Shown: positions 23,009 through 36,649, counted from the stretch's first letter. The stretch is DNA of 64,000 nt from Ophioderma brevispina (GCA_023653785.1 JAMKCH010007221.1:23354-87353), one strand, 5' to 3'. Notes: generated by a model not told the origin, from the letters alone. Numbers and translations: made by a program.

Positions 23009-25632
23009 GAGGTTCATTATTACGCCAGGGGGGGTGATGGATGATTTCCGTCTTTTTTAACGCGTTTTTCAAGTTCCCCCCTATCAAGTGCTCAAATTTC
23101 ATGTACCCCATGACTAGTAGAAAAAAATTTCATGTCCCCCCCCCTCGAATATTTTCAATTACAGTTCATAAATGGTCAATAATCCCAGACATCATCTTTT
23201 GAAGCAGCCGAGGTGATTGCTTCCCTAGCCTCCTTTAAGTGCATGAAGGGATGATTTTTTATCTTGGAAGACAAATTTATAATGCACCTGGCAGTGGTAA
23301 ATGTTCTTATGCTCCCTGTATAATCAGAGCTTTTTGGAGAGAATTAACCTCTTTTTAAAAGACATATCAACAATAACTATCTTGTGAGCTCTTGTATTAG
23401 ATTCTTTACCTGTCAAGAAATTGTAGTGACATAAATGAGATTGTGCGGCGTAATAGTGTTAGAGGGTCCTATCCTATCTGCATTTTAGTCAAAATGATTC
23501 TACAAACAATAGTCCACTGTTAGCGAGTTGGTCACAAAAGGGCTGCATGTTTTTGTCCGGTGCTATAGGTAGTGGATGTGGTCCCCAGGACAAGATGTTA
23601 AAGTGTGACTGGCGCGTATGTCACGAGCAATAAGGGGGGTACAGGGTCCCGCTTTTGGGTCACTGGCGGGGGTACAGGGGGCTGAGATCCTGGAAGCTCG
23701 GGTTTTTAAGCATGTTTGAGTGCCTTAGAAGAAGCTTCAGTTATCTCATTTATTTTGAGGAATGAATTATTTTTTTCCATTATTAGGGCCAAAACGATCT
23801 TTTTTAGTGACTGCGCAATGTCAGAGCAATGCCACTGTACCGTGTCTTTGACATTTTGTGAATCACGTAAAATATAGGTGATTGTTGGTTCAAGGGCTAG
23901 GCATATTTGGACCTGCCTTTCTCACGTAATGAAGATCAATACAAGCAATTGTGTGTCAAGTTGGTAGTAAGTGTAAGATGTTAAATTTGTGCCCCATAGC
24001 AGTAGCGCGATGAATAATGGGTGGGGTACGGGTTCCCACTTTTGGGCCTTGGTTTTAGTATATTTGAGTGCCTTCAGAGGAGCTCTCCAGTTATCTACAT
24101 TATCTGAGCAGCAGAAATACTATTTAGGAACTTCAATATTTCTTTACTAGGGGGGACAAAAAGAATCTATTTTTCAGTGACATGAGAACTGTGGGAGCAC
24201 TGTCACTGTATCAGTTTCTTTGACGTTGTGAGTCGCGTTTAACATAAGGTGGTGGTGGTCAAGGAATATTGTGACATTCCTTCTCAAGAATAAAGAATCA
24301 ATACCAACAAGCAGTTGGGAATAGTGTGGGAATGGCCTAATTTAATATGCTAGTATGATGATGATCATAATACACAATTTTTTTATCAGTCTGAATTTTG
24401 GGTGTACGTATTTGTAAATCTGCAAATCTAGATTGATTCTCAGATGGAATATCTTTGTACATTTTTGCCTCTATTGTGATAGCACAGCCCCAAAATCATT
24501 TATTTTATAATTCTGTCATCATATGCCACCTTTCATATCACCTTTTATATTTAATGCTCTGATTTTAAGTTTGATCTGGCCTATGGGCGAGCATGGATCC
24601 CAGCATGGATACAATTTACAAGGGCCTAAAAGTATTGATAAAGGTCATTGTTGAGTCCCAATGCAGCCAACGTGTTCTGACCTGAGGTTTAAGCGCTTTA
24701 CCTCAATTACTCCTGGAGTACCAGCATTATTCAATGCTGGGAAGGAACAGACTCGCTATGTGTGGGAGGAGTGGCGAACCCCCCACAGCAAAAATAATAT
24801 GGAGGAGTCTGGCCCAAACGTCAAGGAAAGAAAGATGGGCACTCTGCGCACGAGCGTGCTCGGCACGACACTTTACATCTTTTTTACAAATAAAAATTCC
24901 CAGTTGTGCTATGTATATCAAAATTAGTTACTGTTTACCATTCATTTATTACGTGCAAAGTTAAGACACGCCATCAAATTGGGCAATTGGCAGCTTATAT
25001 ATTAAAAAAATCACACAATTTATGATTATGCATGATGTTTTTTCTGTCCTACATGATGCATTTCATATGAAAAGCTACATGTAGTGTAACAACAGTGGGT
25101 ATGTCAGGTATTTGAACTGCATTAACATGTACTGTACTTAATAAAAAAAATTGTATTAAATTTCATGTTTTAAATCAGGGTTTGTCTTTTGCCTTGTATG
25201 TGAAAAACATAATGTTGATATTTTGTAGACAAGGCATAAAAAATATACGGATCTACAAACATCCAGGATGATATTATATTTTGAAATTATACACCTGAGA
25301 TAAAAGAAAGATTTACCTACAAATTTAGCTGCCTTTTCATAGTCTATAGCTAGCATCTCTCTAGCATCTTTACACCATAACCTCTTTAATAAGTTTGATT
25401 TTTATTATGAGATCAGTCTTATTCAAATGGTGAAAAAAAATATTGTACTTAGTTTCATAAAAAACAGACAGTTTCATTTTTTTTATGATGGCTTTAACAA
25501 AAATTTCGTGTCCCCCCCCCGTCTCTGTCACAAAAAATTTCGTGTCCCCCCCTCAATGTTTAAAAAAAATTTCGTGTCCCACCCCTGATTTCCTCCATCC
25601 CCCCCCCCCTGGCGTAAATAATGAACACTCCC
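23009..25632. mobile_element. 2.6 kb non-coding TIR element (GTTCATTATTTACGCCAGGG)
   Basis: Left end GGGAGGTTCATTATTACGCC then a G-run and GATGGA; right end, reverse complement, GGGAGTGTTCATTATTTACG CC then a G-run and GATGGA. Both subterminal zones carry AAATTTCGTGTCCCCCCC-like blocks (23100-23160; 25495-25590). No transposase reading frame survives inside; the ORFs at 24661-24964 on both strands lack motifs. Probably a non-autonomous DNA transposon. Confidence 0.65.
23620..24340 (+). repeat. Internal diverged tandem duplication, about 347 bp
   Basis: GAGTGCCTTAGAAGAAGCTT with CAGTTATCTCATTTATTTTG at 23719 is repeated as GAGTGCCTTCAGAGGAGCTC at 24066. The blocks that follow (TTTTAGTGACTG..GCAATG, GTCTTTGAC, TCACGTAATGAAGATCAAT) also repeat in order. 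It lies inside the 2.6 kb element. Confidence 0.6.
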
Positions 25633-25639
25633 AATGTGC

Positions 25640-26780
25640 ACGTGCTGATCGCCAGAAAAACTAGTCGTTGCCAGCGAAAATACCAGTTGTAGAACATCTC
25701 ATAAATTGAAAATACATACATAATCATGGGGTATTCAAATGTTGTCTCGTAGAAATCATAATCAACACGAATCCATGTTTAGTGCGATGTTGAATTACCA
25801 TACCGGGAAATAATTCGATGAACTTGTCAACAACATAGCGAGTCACAAAACTAAGGTTGAATCACGTATCCATGGAGGGACATCTGTGGTGGAATTAGCG
25901 TATACCCCAAAAGCCTATGAATAAATAAATCAATACCCATACAAATTCTTAATATTTGTATCCGTGAAATGCAATTTCCATCATAATTTAATCCAATTTG
26001 AAATCATTCCAAACTATTTTAATAAAATTTGGAATAAACTTATCAGACAAAATTCAATTTCCAAAATAAAATATAAAATGAATTATTTGTTTTCATATTG
26101 GAACTATAACAAACTTCAATCGATACATAATTGTATAACAAATTCTCTACACAAGCATTTCAGATCAGTAAATTTAAATTCGTAAATTTCATAACCAAAT
26201 GGAAAATTTAACCAACGCCCCAAAGATGACCGACATAAATATTTAATGTAATGTATTCCGGAAATTACGGTAACATAATTTTAAAATGTTTTCTTTCACA
26301 CAAAGTCCCATCCTTTTAAGATTTGTGAATTCGGCAATTTTCCAAAAGTTCAAAATTTATTTCCGACATAAAATTCAAAATATATACAGCCACGAAAATT
26401 AGCACACATAATTACGAACTAAATCACTCGGGTGGAATGTGAATAGGACACCTGTGTGATTGCGTGAACTCTCATCGTGTGACGCTGTCACATACTTGAC
26501 TATTGATGCGCGTTCATGCATGGACGGGTATCGTCAAAATATTTGTGGTTCAAATAATTTTAAAGTTTCTAAACCATGATATAAATTAACATTGGACGTA
26601 ATATTTTGACAATTAAATATTGTTAAAACTTATATTCTGAATGTAGTAATTTCTAGCAATTCCAAATAATTATTACAGTAATTTCTCATACATTTTACAA
26701 CTCATTACAAATTTTACACGAGACAATGTTTCAACTCACCATTTAAAAGGTTGTGACAAACGAGGAGATTTCACAAATCA
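25640..26780. other. No recognised feature
   Basis: Very AT-rich; short ORFs only. Confidence 0.35.
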
Positions 26781-27963
26781 GGGGTTCGTCCGCGAAACTG
26801 GAATCGTAAGTATATACGTAACTTTTGCTGAGCGCTTGTTACGATTTCTACAAGTTGTGACTACGTGCGTTCGCGAACAATGGACGTTAGACAGTCGTAG
26901 GAATACCTTCTCGCATAACTTAGGATCATTATTACGTGTCTTCTATTTGGGTGCAGTCGTGGGTGCAATTAGGTACGAGTCGGTGTTGAATGCCGTCTAG
27001 TTTATATCGATTAATGGATTTTAGAAGCATACGCGTGGTTTGGGTTTGTGCAGACTTATTGAAACGGGTTTAGTACTCGGACTACCCCTCGCATATTAGA
27101 ATTCCTCGTGGTTGATGAGAACCGCGTTTAATTGGCTGTGTACTTTCGATAGGTATTAGTCTTAGATAGACCTACACCGGTACAGAAAATGGCTTCAAAC
27201 CAAAGAGGGCGGCTAATTTTTTCCTCATAGGAGTCATTCTTATAGGTTGGAAAGACAAAAAATATTTATTTAAAAAATGAAAAGTAATTAGGGCCTATAT
27301 AAATAAACGAAAAAAAAAGGACATGAATGAATGAATATTACAGGTAAGGTAAAAGGTCTGTTAAGCAAGTGAAGAAGAGATACAATTACTAGCGAAGACT
27401 TGCACTGATTTTGTAAAGAATTCAAAAACTCGGAACGAGTCAATAGATGGAACGAATAAAATGGTGCACTGTAAGGTCTCAAATATTTTGAGGGGGTTTT
27501 TTTGAATGTTTTGTTTGTGTATATTAATTAATCATCTGAAATACTAAATTCCACCACAAAGATCGAGATGAAACGTTGTGATGTAGTAAATATTATATGT
27601 GTAGTATAACAGTACCATAGGATAGGCATAACTGCTTTAACAATGTAAGTAACAAAAATGCCGGATGTGGAATTTGATTACGAATTGATGAAGGACATCA
27701 AGTTGAGCTTAGCAATTTCAAACAGTGATTAGTAGATGGACAGGCATTTTGTACATGGAAAATTAAGATTTGTTCACTTTCCACACACTAAGAGTGTGCT
27801 ACGTGTACTCATGACTACACGTAGTTTTAATCGTAAATCTGGCCTACTCGTAGGCACACGTAGCCTAGATCCAAGTTTCACGAACGCGTTAAAAAGCTTA
27901 GTAGTAGGCTACGTGCAAAATAGGGCTACGTGAGTCTTACGACTGCTTTCGCGAACAAACCCC
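26781..27963. mobile_element. 1.18 kb element with GGGGTTYGTYCGCGAAA ends
   Basis: Left end GGGGTTCGTCCGCGAAACTG then TCGTAAGTAT; right end, reverse complement, GGGGTTTGTTCGCGAAAGCA then GTCGTAAGACT. Next to the right end (27795-27935) there are at least five CTACGTG/CACGTAG motifs. Non-coding apart from short chance ORFs. Confidence 0.5.
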
Positions 27964-28850
27964 AGGTTGTCCTAAAAAAAACGAAAGAACTGATTTTTGT
28001 CCTAATGTAAAGCTTTCCATCAAAGAATCCCCATCTGAAAGGATTTAAGCTGAGAATGATTCTTTGGTACAAAAATTGTGAAATTTCTATTTTCGTATAG
28101 GAGCAAATACGAAATTCAGCCTATGTTTTACATTGAAATAGAAGCAAATAAAAAACCACCTTTTTTCTCTCTTTTATGACATTTCTGTAGCATAATAAAA
28201 GGTAAGAAATTAATTGAGTGTCTAATTATATGCAATGATTATTATGACACATTATTTGGGTGGCTCAAAATCTCTCGTTGCACCTTTAAAAACTTGCTCT
28301 TTCACGTAGGTTGCAATTCGATCCCTTATTGCCAGGAAGCTCTCACATACTCAGGAAGATAAGCAAACAGATGCACCATTACCAAATTATAATTTTTAGC
28401 TCCTATCTTAATATACCACACGCATTATTTTGCATTGGTCTAAATAATATATAGGCAGACTAAATAAACGTGCAACCTAAAGTTAGCTCCTGTCTAGAAT
28501 CACTGCGAACATTAATTTTGTTCCAGCCTAAATTATACAGGCAACCTAACTAACATCGCTGACTGGTCTTAGCTGCAGGGCGGGTTCATGTCGTATGATC
28601 ACCAAAACGAAATTCGCGCTCCTGGATGACAAATTTACTATCACTGCGCAAGGGACTATGAGGTCATACATGTGCCCAAAACACTTGCAACTAATTTTTA
28701 CGCAAAATTTTTTCACAAGAGTAAAAAATGCGATTCTACCGTGACAAATACGCTACAAAGAGGGGGTCTACTGGTTAACATTACTACATAAAAAATAGAG
28801 TAGGACAGCTCAAAATCTGAGTAAAAACGGCGCAAATTTTGTTTTGCACT
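27964..28850. other. No recognised feature
   Basis: I see no gene or clear repeat here. Confidence 0.3.
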
Positions 28851-28856
28851 TTAGCC

Positions 28857-29052
28857 CAAGCAGTGGCGTAACCAGCGGGGGGGCAGGGGGCCGAGAGCCC
28901 CCCAAACAAAAGCTTGCCCCCCCCCCTTCCGCCCCCCCAAATGAACTTCCCTTTTGTACAGTGTCTATGGAGAAGGACACAAATTTGCCCCCTCAAAAAA
29001 GTCTTGGCACCCCTTCAGCCCCCCCATTTGTAAGGTCTGTTTACGCCACTGT
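28857..29052. mobile_element. Short MITE with CAGTGGCGTAA ends
   Basis: Starts CAGTGGCGTAACCAGCGGGG and ends TTTACGCCACTG; the interior is C- and G-run rich. Length about 195 bp. Short ORFs on both strands come from the homopolymers. Confidence 0.7.
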
Positions 29053-29104
29053 TAGCCAGAAAATAGAAATGATTTAAATTGCTAATATCACGTAGATCAC
29101 GGTA

Positions 29105-29430
29105 ATGCTTAAGGGGCATTTCATGTCATCCCATCCTCGTTCCCCGACGTATCTCAAAGAATTGTGATTTTATAGCATCTGAACCGTTCGCCGGCAAGTA
29201 TAGTAGTGTGCTTAACTTTTGCGTGCAACTTCGATCTACTTTATAAAAGAAACTCGTAATTTTGGTTTTTCCTAAACTTACAGAATTACAAGACTGGCCT
29301 ATGGATCTTGGGCAGTGCGATACACTAAATTCCTCATAATATCCAAACAAAACTCAGAATCAACAGAAATTTTTTGAAATACCTTTCTTGATGATATCTA
29401 GTGAATCTTAACACAAATAAATGTGCTAGG
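29105..29430 (+). repeat. Dispersed repeat R1, third copy
   Basis: AAGGGGCATTTCATGTCATC, CATCTGAACCGTTCG and GATATCTAGTGAAT in the same order as at 3040-3370. Confidence 0.55.
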
Positions 29431-31670
29431 AAAATGAAACTACCCGTTAGTGGATAAGTACAAAGGGTATATCAATTTGAACCCCCTAGTTCAATATTTT
29501 TGTGCATGAGAATCTATTTTCTCCAAACTGTATTTTTTGTAATTTGTGTAACTTTGGAACACGCTTCTTAAGGTAAAAAATACCAATCAATTGCACCGTT
29601 TAGTAGTGATTATGAAAAGGCCTCTGAGCCCCCCTTATCCACTTGCGAAAGTATACCCATAAAAAATAATTGTTCACATATGTTTTTGTTACCTATATTT
29701 GTGGACTTATGCTACTCCGTACTTACTTACACAAAGTATTCATAGAATTAGCGTTTCTTTAACAATTATATGCTGATATGTAGTGATCCGGATTCACTTG
29801 CCTGTACAAATAATGGAAAGATATATGGTTGTGAAAAAGACGCCACACTCAACAGGCTCAAAAAATAATCTCTGGTATCTCTCAATAAAATTAATTGTAA
29901 CCGGGTTGCATTTATTTTTATTAAGTAATGTCAATGAAATTATCTTTAAAGTTATCACTAACAATGTATTTTAATTGAGATACTCAAATTGTTTGAAATC
30001 AGTATAACTCGTAATAAGTTTATTAGACGGCACTAAAGTCGCAACTACTTATACACAACGAAATTATTATCATTGCTGAAACTCAATTATGTGATAGGTA
30101 TGTGGTTGAATGGGAAATTAAGAGGGAACCCACAAAGAAATGTCTTGAGGAAACTCTATACCTTCTGCTTATGAAACAAACACTTAACTACTAATCCCGT
30201 TGACCTACATGGAATTAATTATGAAACCATTTATTTTATATACATTATTTTGCTTTCAAAATAATATATTTGCCTAATTAAATGAACCAATATCATTAAA
30301 AAGATGAAGTACTAAAAATTTGAAGTGAAATTAAGATACTAAATCTGGTTTTTTTGTGTCCTTTTTTGGTTGACAATTGGTCTTTGTTATAACTTGTTAT
30401 TAACTTATTTGAATCTGCTTTACTTAAAAGTATAAATAATTATTAACTTCCACAATCAATATTACAACAACAAATTAAAATGAGTAATTGTTTTACTAAT
30501 TACTGTGTTACTTAATTTACAGGATCTTTGTATATATGTTTGTGTTCCAGTTCAAACGACCCCAACGAAAACAAAACAAAAAACAAAACAGAACAAAAAC
30601 CTACCCGATTGACAAACATCGCCGTCCACTTGCCCATCAAAAATTAGTTTTGGATCAGAAGAAAGTCAGATTTTTCTAATTACCCAGTGTGTAGGGTTGC
30701 AGGGTCCGTTCGCAAAACTCAACGGTTTGATCGATTTAACTCATATGCTTCCATAGAGAGAGAAAACCCATGAAAATCGGACCCGGCGGGTCACCACCTC
30801 TATGTTTAGTCTTACTTCTTACTTAAAAAATAAGAAGAAATGAAAGAAAGATTTGATGGCGATTCAATGAGTAGTCTTTCTATCTCGAATGTAATACAAC
30901 ATGGATAACACTGGTTATGCAAAACGATCTGGGCGAAAAGCGCGTTAACGGCATAAAGGCTGTGCAACAAAAAATAGAATGAATTGTTGACATTATGGGC
31001 TATTCCAGAAAGTATTCACACTCCCCAAGATGACAGTGGTTAATTCCCATACCCTTCTTCTTCAAAAATGTATTGAATTACCATAATGAAATCCAAAAAG
31101 GCATGTAATTCCAATAATGAAATCCAAAAGTGCACGAGAATAACACAATGAAAATCGTCCAAACATATCCAATAATCCAATTGCGATTACTTTAACAAAT
31201 CCACTGAATAGAGAGTAGCTAACCAAGGACGATTCTTGGACTTCCCATGACTTTACTGTCCAACTGAAAAAAAAATCCCACTTCCTTAAGAATACTGTTA
31301 TGCTGTTTTTTCCTTTAGTTCTCGTTAGTCAAATACCGAAAGAGGACATGATGAAAAAATGCAATGGGAATTCCCACACTGATTTTTCAAAAACAGCTTT
31401 GGAATTCCCACACTGATTTTTTAAAAAACAGCTTGGGAATTAAAATTCCCGTAGTCATTTCGAAATTTGAAATTGTCATCTTTTTTGTGTGGATAATTTC
31501 CGGAATAGCCCAATGTATACATTTTTTGCCTTGTGATACTGAACTACTAAATTTACAGTTTGTTGCCAAAATATACATTGAAAAACTTCAGAAGGGGTAT
31601 AGTTAAACTATTTTGTTGCCATTAGAATGGATGGTAGTACTTTTACATTCCTTTTTACTCTATGTAGTAC
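29430..31670. other. No gene recognised; AT-rich
   Basis: Short ORFs only. A segment at 30690-30800 (ATATGCTTCCATAGAGAGAG.. GGCGGGTCACCACC) resembles one end of the MITE at 31680-31951. At 31375-31440 a 40-bp phrase, GGAATTCCCACACTGATTTT, occurs twice. Confidence 0.35.
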
Positions 31671-31679
31671 TTAAAGCTT

Positions 31680-31951
31680 AAGTTGGGTGAGCCGATCGAC
31701 AACCGATTTACACCAACAAAACTGAAGAAAGTTCATGTTTTTTAGATACGTCAGTGATATTTAAGGCCCAGGAAAAACGTCTCAACATGTTAATGTCACC
31801 CACACACTGTTCTATGGGCCAATTTAGTATGCTTAGCTCCAAACGGCTGGACCTATTTAAGTCCAAATTTGCAAACAATTGTTTTGATTATATGCTTCCA
31901 CATGGGTGAGAAAACAAAACTTAAATTGGATCGCGATTCGCCACCCAACTT
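31680..31951. mobile_element. MITE with AAGTTGGGTG ends
   Basis: Left end AAGTTGGGTGAGCCGATCGA; right end, reverse complement, AAAGTTGGGTGGCGAATCGC. Length about 272 bp. A related element with AAAGGTGGGTGACCCGATC ends is at 41952-42300. Confidence 0.6.
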
Positions 31952-32699
31952 TAATCGTATAATTGATAATTCCTAATAGTGTATCGCTCGACATTCTGTA
32001 AAATTCAAGTAGCCGCATGTTAGTTTTATTGACATAATATGCCTGGAAAATACCATAAAAACAAAGTAGTTTGCTGTATCAGTTTCTATAGGCGCTAAAT
32101 ACTATCATCTTAAAGCGATTTTACAGTATTTTATTGTAAAATCCAAAGCATTTTTTTCACAAAAAGTACACATAGCTGTTTATTACACACAAAAAAAGAT
32201 CGACCGTGAACGGGAACGTTGTCGGTAATGAGGCCGTTTTCCAAAATGAGAAAGGTAACTTTATGTGACTTTTGACAAAAATTTATCACATTGCGAATTC
32301 TACATTCTTTTATCAAACTCCTGGATTATAGCTTAAAAGCATGACCAGCTTTAGAAGTGGTTTATTTTTTCTGAAACAACAATTACCGTTGCACCGCTTC
32401 TTGGTTTCAATGAGGTTGGTACATAAGTTTTTTTTTTAAATTTTTTATGTTCATATATGTTCAATCCATGGACTTTTCACCTCATTTATTTACAGGCGAG
32501 ACCTGGCTTTCATGCGCAACATTCACAGCGTATTTACCCAGACTTACCTACACATTCTTGAATGCTTTGAGTTAGATATTCTAATAAAAAGTGAGGTTTG
32601 CATAATGTTGCCGGGAATGTTGCATAATGGTTATTTATGCTAGTAGCTTCCATGTACTCAAAGTTCGTTTTTTTTTACTCAATAGTAGGGGACCGTAGT

Positions 32700-34910
32700 G
32701 CACAGAACCCATCCAAGTGTGCACTTCCGGATAAAAGTGTGAATTTTGGCACACAAGTACCTTGGACCGTGGCGATCAAAAAAATTGATGGAAGCACTTT
32801 GCCACGCCCTTTGCATGGCCGCCATCTTGGATTTCAAGATGGCTGCCGTCGGGAGTCTATTTTCCTCAATATCTTGGAAACTAAAATAGCTAGAGAGATC
32901 ATTCCAAAGGCTATACCCACATTTTTGGGGTCAATGAATCTTATAGACTAATTTTAAAAGAGTTCAGGTGGCAGCTATCTTGGAAATTTCAAAATGGCCG
33001 CCATCCGTGACATACTTTGAATGATATCTTGGTAAGTGAACAAGTTCGGGAGATATACATGTATCTGGTGCCAACGTGCACATTAGTTGGCCCCTTGAAT
33101 ATTATAATGTGAATTTTAAAAAGTGCTCACATATGGACTATCTTATATCAATTAAATTTGTGTTTTTCTTCCTTATTTTGGCCAAAAATCTGAAAAAAGT
33201 CAAGTTTCCTATACTTTTGTACACAAACTGATTTTACTAAATTTTGCGAGAGCGCCGTGCATTATAACGTCATAGAAGGAAGATTCTGGGAATGTTGGTA
33301 CTTTATTTTGGTATCACTGGATAGATGAGACCCATAGCTATCAATTGATATCAAAATCATGTTGGGGTTCTTTATGGAAAATCTATGAGGGGGTGCAACC
33401 CGGTGTTGCAACAACCTCCGCATGCTAGAATTGAAGCCTGCCCATGTTACCTTGTTTCATTCATCTAGCTCACTTCCTTTATTGAGAATGATTTGCTTTT
33501 GATACAATTCTGTCTCTTACAGGTCTGACTGGCTTTACAGCCTTCTTGAGAACCACATCATATTAACTTCAACCAATCTGTGCAGGTGGCACATTGGCTT
33601 AGAAGTCTGGCAAATGAGATCTCATGCTAACACCCGAGTTTTTGCTTTAAACACGATTGTTCAAAGTAATCAGGGTGTCGTGGAACTCAATCTTTGACAA
33701 GTTGCATTGTTTGTGCTGGTCAATAATTGTCCATGTTGCCAGTTCTGAATACAACCATGTGCAGACTTAAAAGATGGTTAAAGGTGATGGCAGTGTGTCC
33801 AACATCTATGATTCTCCCAACATCCTGGAAGAGCACATTTTGGCTCTTCTTGAAAAACTCTAGCTATTGCTGAAGAGGCTGCTGAAATTGGTGCTGATTT
33901 GCCAGATATTGGACACCATTCTTGTTATCATATCCAAACAGTGGTTCTCAAATATTATCTAGCTAGAGATGGGTACAACGTCTGGCTGCTTCACTAAATT
34001 CTGCAAGGTCCTTGTCTGCGCCTTGTTGCTCCAACAGTGGGCAGACCAATAGGTGTTCCATTTTCTGTGGTGCTGTTCCACAACCACAGGTAGTGTCCTT
34101 ATCTGCTTCCAGGTAGCCTCACTTCTGAAAGGAAACCTTACATCGCCATTCAGCCCATGAGGAGTCAGCTCAAGGTGGCAAATGCTCACCAGGTTCAATA
34201 CCAATAGATGTTACTTGTTGATAGCAAGGCGACTCTCGTAGACTCTTTAGAGGCTGTTTCAAGGTGTTGGACTTTGCTTAAGAAACTATTTGAATTAAGG
34301 GAGTTAGCAGCAGGTCTCTGTCTGGATATAGGGTGCTTCACATAGATACTTGGCAGCTACGCTCTTGCATGCTTGCTACAGTATGATGGATGTCTCGTGG
34401 AGCAATTCCTGCAAGGATGTATAAGTTCTTCGTTGCAGTTGGGCAAAGACATCCTGTGATAAGCCGGCAGGAGGATCAAGATTCTTGGCATGGTTTGATC
34501 TTTCCCATACAGGGCGATGCATGCTCTGCACATCAGTAGCACAGGGCGAGTGACTGTCGTTTTGAGAATATGTCGGCGAGCACCCCATCTTCTGCCCGCG
34601 AGTTGGTAAATGTTATGCGTGAACATACTATACTCTTCGTCTTTTGATGTAGGTCTTATAAGAGAGAGTGCAGTCCAAGGCACTCCTAGGTAGACAGAAT
34701 TATTGCAGTGCTCAGGGGTGTTCCAGACCAGGTTCACGGTTGCATAGATGGAAAGCACACACCTGTGTCTTGGATGGATTTGCACATTGGGGTTTTCCAA
34801 GATGGCGACAAAAAAGGGGCGTGCCAAAGTGCTTCCATCAATTTTCTGAAATGGGATGGTCTAAACTACTCGTGTGCCAAAATTCACACTTTATCCGGAA
34901 GTGCACACTT
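32700..34910. mobile_element. 2.2 kb element with long terminal inverted repeats
   Basis: The left end (32727-32850) reads AAGTGTGCACTTCCGGATAA, GTGTGAATTTTGGCACAC, AAAATTGATGGAAGCACTTT and GCCGCCATCTTGG. The same blocks appear in reverse complement and reverse order at 34790-34905. Arms are about 130 bp or longer. The interior carries a decayed LINE RT on the minus strand. Host of the TIR unknown; no DDE transposase seen. Confidence 0.75.
33955..34830 (-). pseudogene. Non-LTR retrotransposon RT, C-terminal part
   Basis: On the minus strand, split between frames, are: a thumb region with YLGV and then LSLIRPT-type sequence; WGARRHILKTTVTRPVL followed by ALYGKDQTMP or PVWERSNHAKNLDPP depending on frame, as in the AEYCAPVW..S.HA segment of Jockey/RTE-like elements; and a terminal zinc-knuckle-like run, CGCGTAPQKMEHLLVCPLLE. 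The order and spacing match the last third of such ORF2 proteins. At least three frameshifts make it dead. It is enclosed by inverted repeats at both sides. Confidence 0.8.
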
Positions 34911-34979
34911 CCTCGCTAACAACCCTAACTACAAGAGTTTTATAACATTGTGATTGAACTATTACGTGGCCATTTGCCA

Positions 34980-35095
34980 CCTCTTTGAAGATTTTCGTTC
35001 GCCGGAATTCAATCTATTCGAGTGGGATTTTTTAGCCAATCAAAGTAAAGAACCCACTCGTCGTTTCATTTAGAAGCCGCCCATTCGAACAATAC
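34980..35095 (-). repeat. Fragment of dispersed repeat R3
   Basis: CTATTCGAGTGGGATTTTTT and AAAGAACCCACTCG resemble the 21000-21120 and 36740 segments. Confidence 0.35.
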
Positions 35096-35099
35096 CAGG

Positions 35100-36640
35100 C
35101 TGTCAGTAGTCATTTGGTTGTCCTATCTGTCGTAATTATTATTGTCCTCTACGGCGGTACGGTAAGTACGTATAGCCTGTTCTAAAATTGAAAACGTAAA
35201 TTGAAACCAGCGTTTGAAAATGCTCAAGACTGGAATAATACCGAAATGCATTGTGTGAAAAGGGATGCGGCCCGTAGCGATTGCGTGTTCACTTTTCCGT
35301 GTTTGCGAGCACCGAAGTACCCGACAAAAACGTTCAATTTTCTCGCTAGGTTCTATAGGTTTCAGACCCAATTACGTACATATTTAAAACAAAACATAGT
35401 AAGGGACCCTCTGATGCAAAAATCTCCATAGAACCCCTTCGTTTTTTTTGATATTTGAGATTTAGTTTCATTTGCATGCATTCGCTATGACGGACTGATA
35501 ACGTTAATCTCTCGCGCAGTACTAATTTAGATAATATTTTCGGAGTCTGTGACACGGACTACACACTTTCCGCACCGCCGTAATTGTCCTCCAATAGCTC
35601 CCAATGGGCACAAGCATATACGAATTGCCGAATGGGGTCATGAACCCCATTCGCCACTCCACCTGCATTGTTGTTTTTCAGAGTCTGGTAACTTCATCTT
35701 TCATTGCATGGCATATGGATGACATGTCTTAGGAGTTGGGTATTAGGTATATACAAAAAAGGCGATAGTAAAAGTAGGGAACATGGTTTATATTTATTTT
35801 ATAACTACGAACCTTTAATATAAATTATTGAGCAAACCTTGGTGCAACCCGAGCTCAACCTGGCTACCACGTTCCCTGGTTATACGCAATTTTTCTAGAG
35901 TGAATGAGCACATATGAATCAGGTCATGCGACCTGCTTACCTGAGTCCGATAATCAAGAAATGACTTTGTGTCAAAATATAAGTTATTGGTCTGAAATGA
36001 ATACGAACGTGTAAACCATTTTTTTCTCATGTAATTTGAGGTAATTTATTTCCAAAATAATATTGGGGATAGTTGACCAAACAATTATTACGAACCAGAA
36101 AGTGGTCTATACTTATATTCGAGATAAAGCGGTCTCAAATAAAGTAAATAATTAGCGTGTTTTAAAGTGATTTATGTTAACGTACGGAAACAATATTTTT
36201 ATTGGTTTTAGAAAGATGATTGCAGTAAGCCATCTAAAATATATTGCTGAACGTCTTCATGTTCTTATGAATTGCTAAACTTCTTTGTTTATTCAACAAT
36301 GGATTTAATTTCTTTGAATTGGGAGGCCTGTGCTTGGCCAAACCCGATAATTTCGGTGCACCATTCGCATTGTGCTATCGGACCCATAACATTCGCAAGT
36401 TGAAGTATGATTTTTTTTAAATGCTGAGCCTTTTATTCAATGGATGACAAACAGAACGATCAAGATGATAGTACCGTACCGTAGTCCTATGATGCATGAA
36501 CGCTACACTAGACAAGCAAGACTTTTGAAATGCAGGGCACTATATACAATCGCTTCTCCCCACTTGCATGTTGTACTAACCAGCAGTACCATTAACACGA
36601 CAGTTTAGCTACAGCGACGACCGGCTCTCGTTCATGGTAA
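35100..36640. other. No recognised gene
   Basis: Overlapping short ORFs on both strands without motifs; nothing I can support. Confidence 0.3.
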
Positions 36641-36649
36641 TATGGTAGG

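Noticed and set aside
34357..34827. 156-codon minus-strand ORF as a gene
   Set aside because: It is a shifted reading of a decayed LINE RT; the diagnostic motifs are split over frames.
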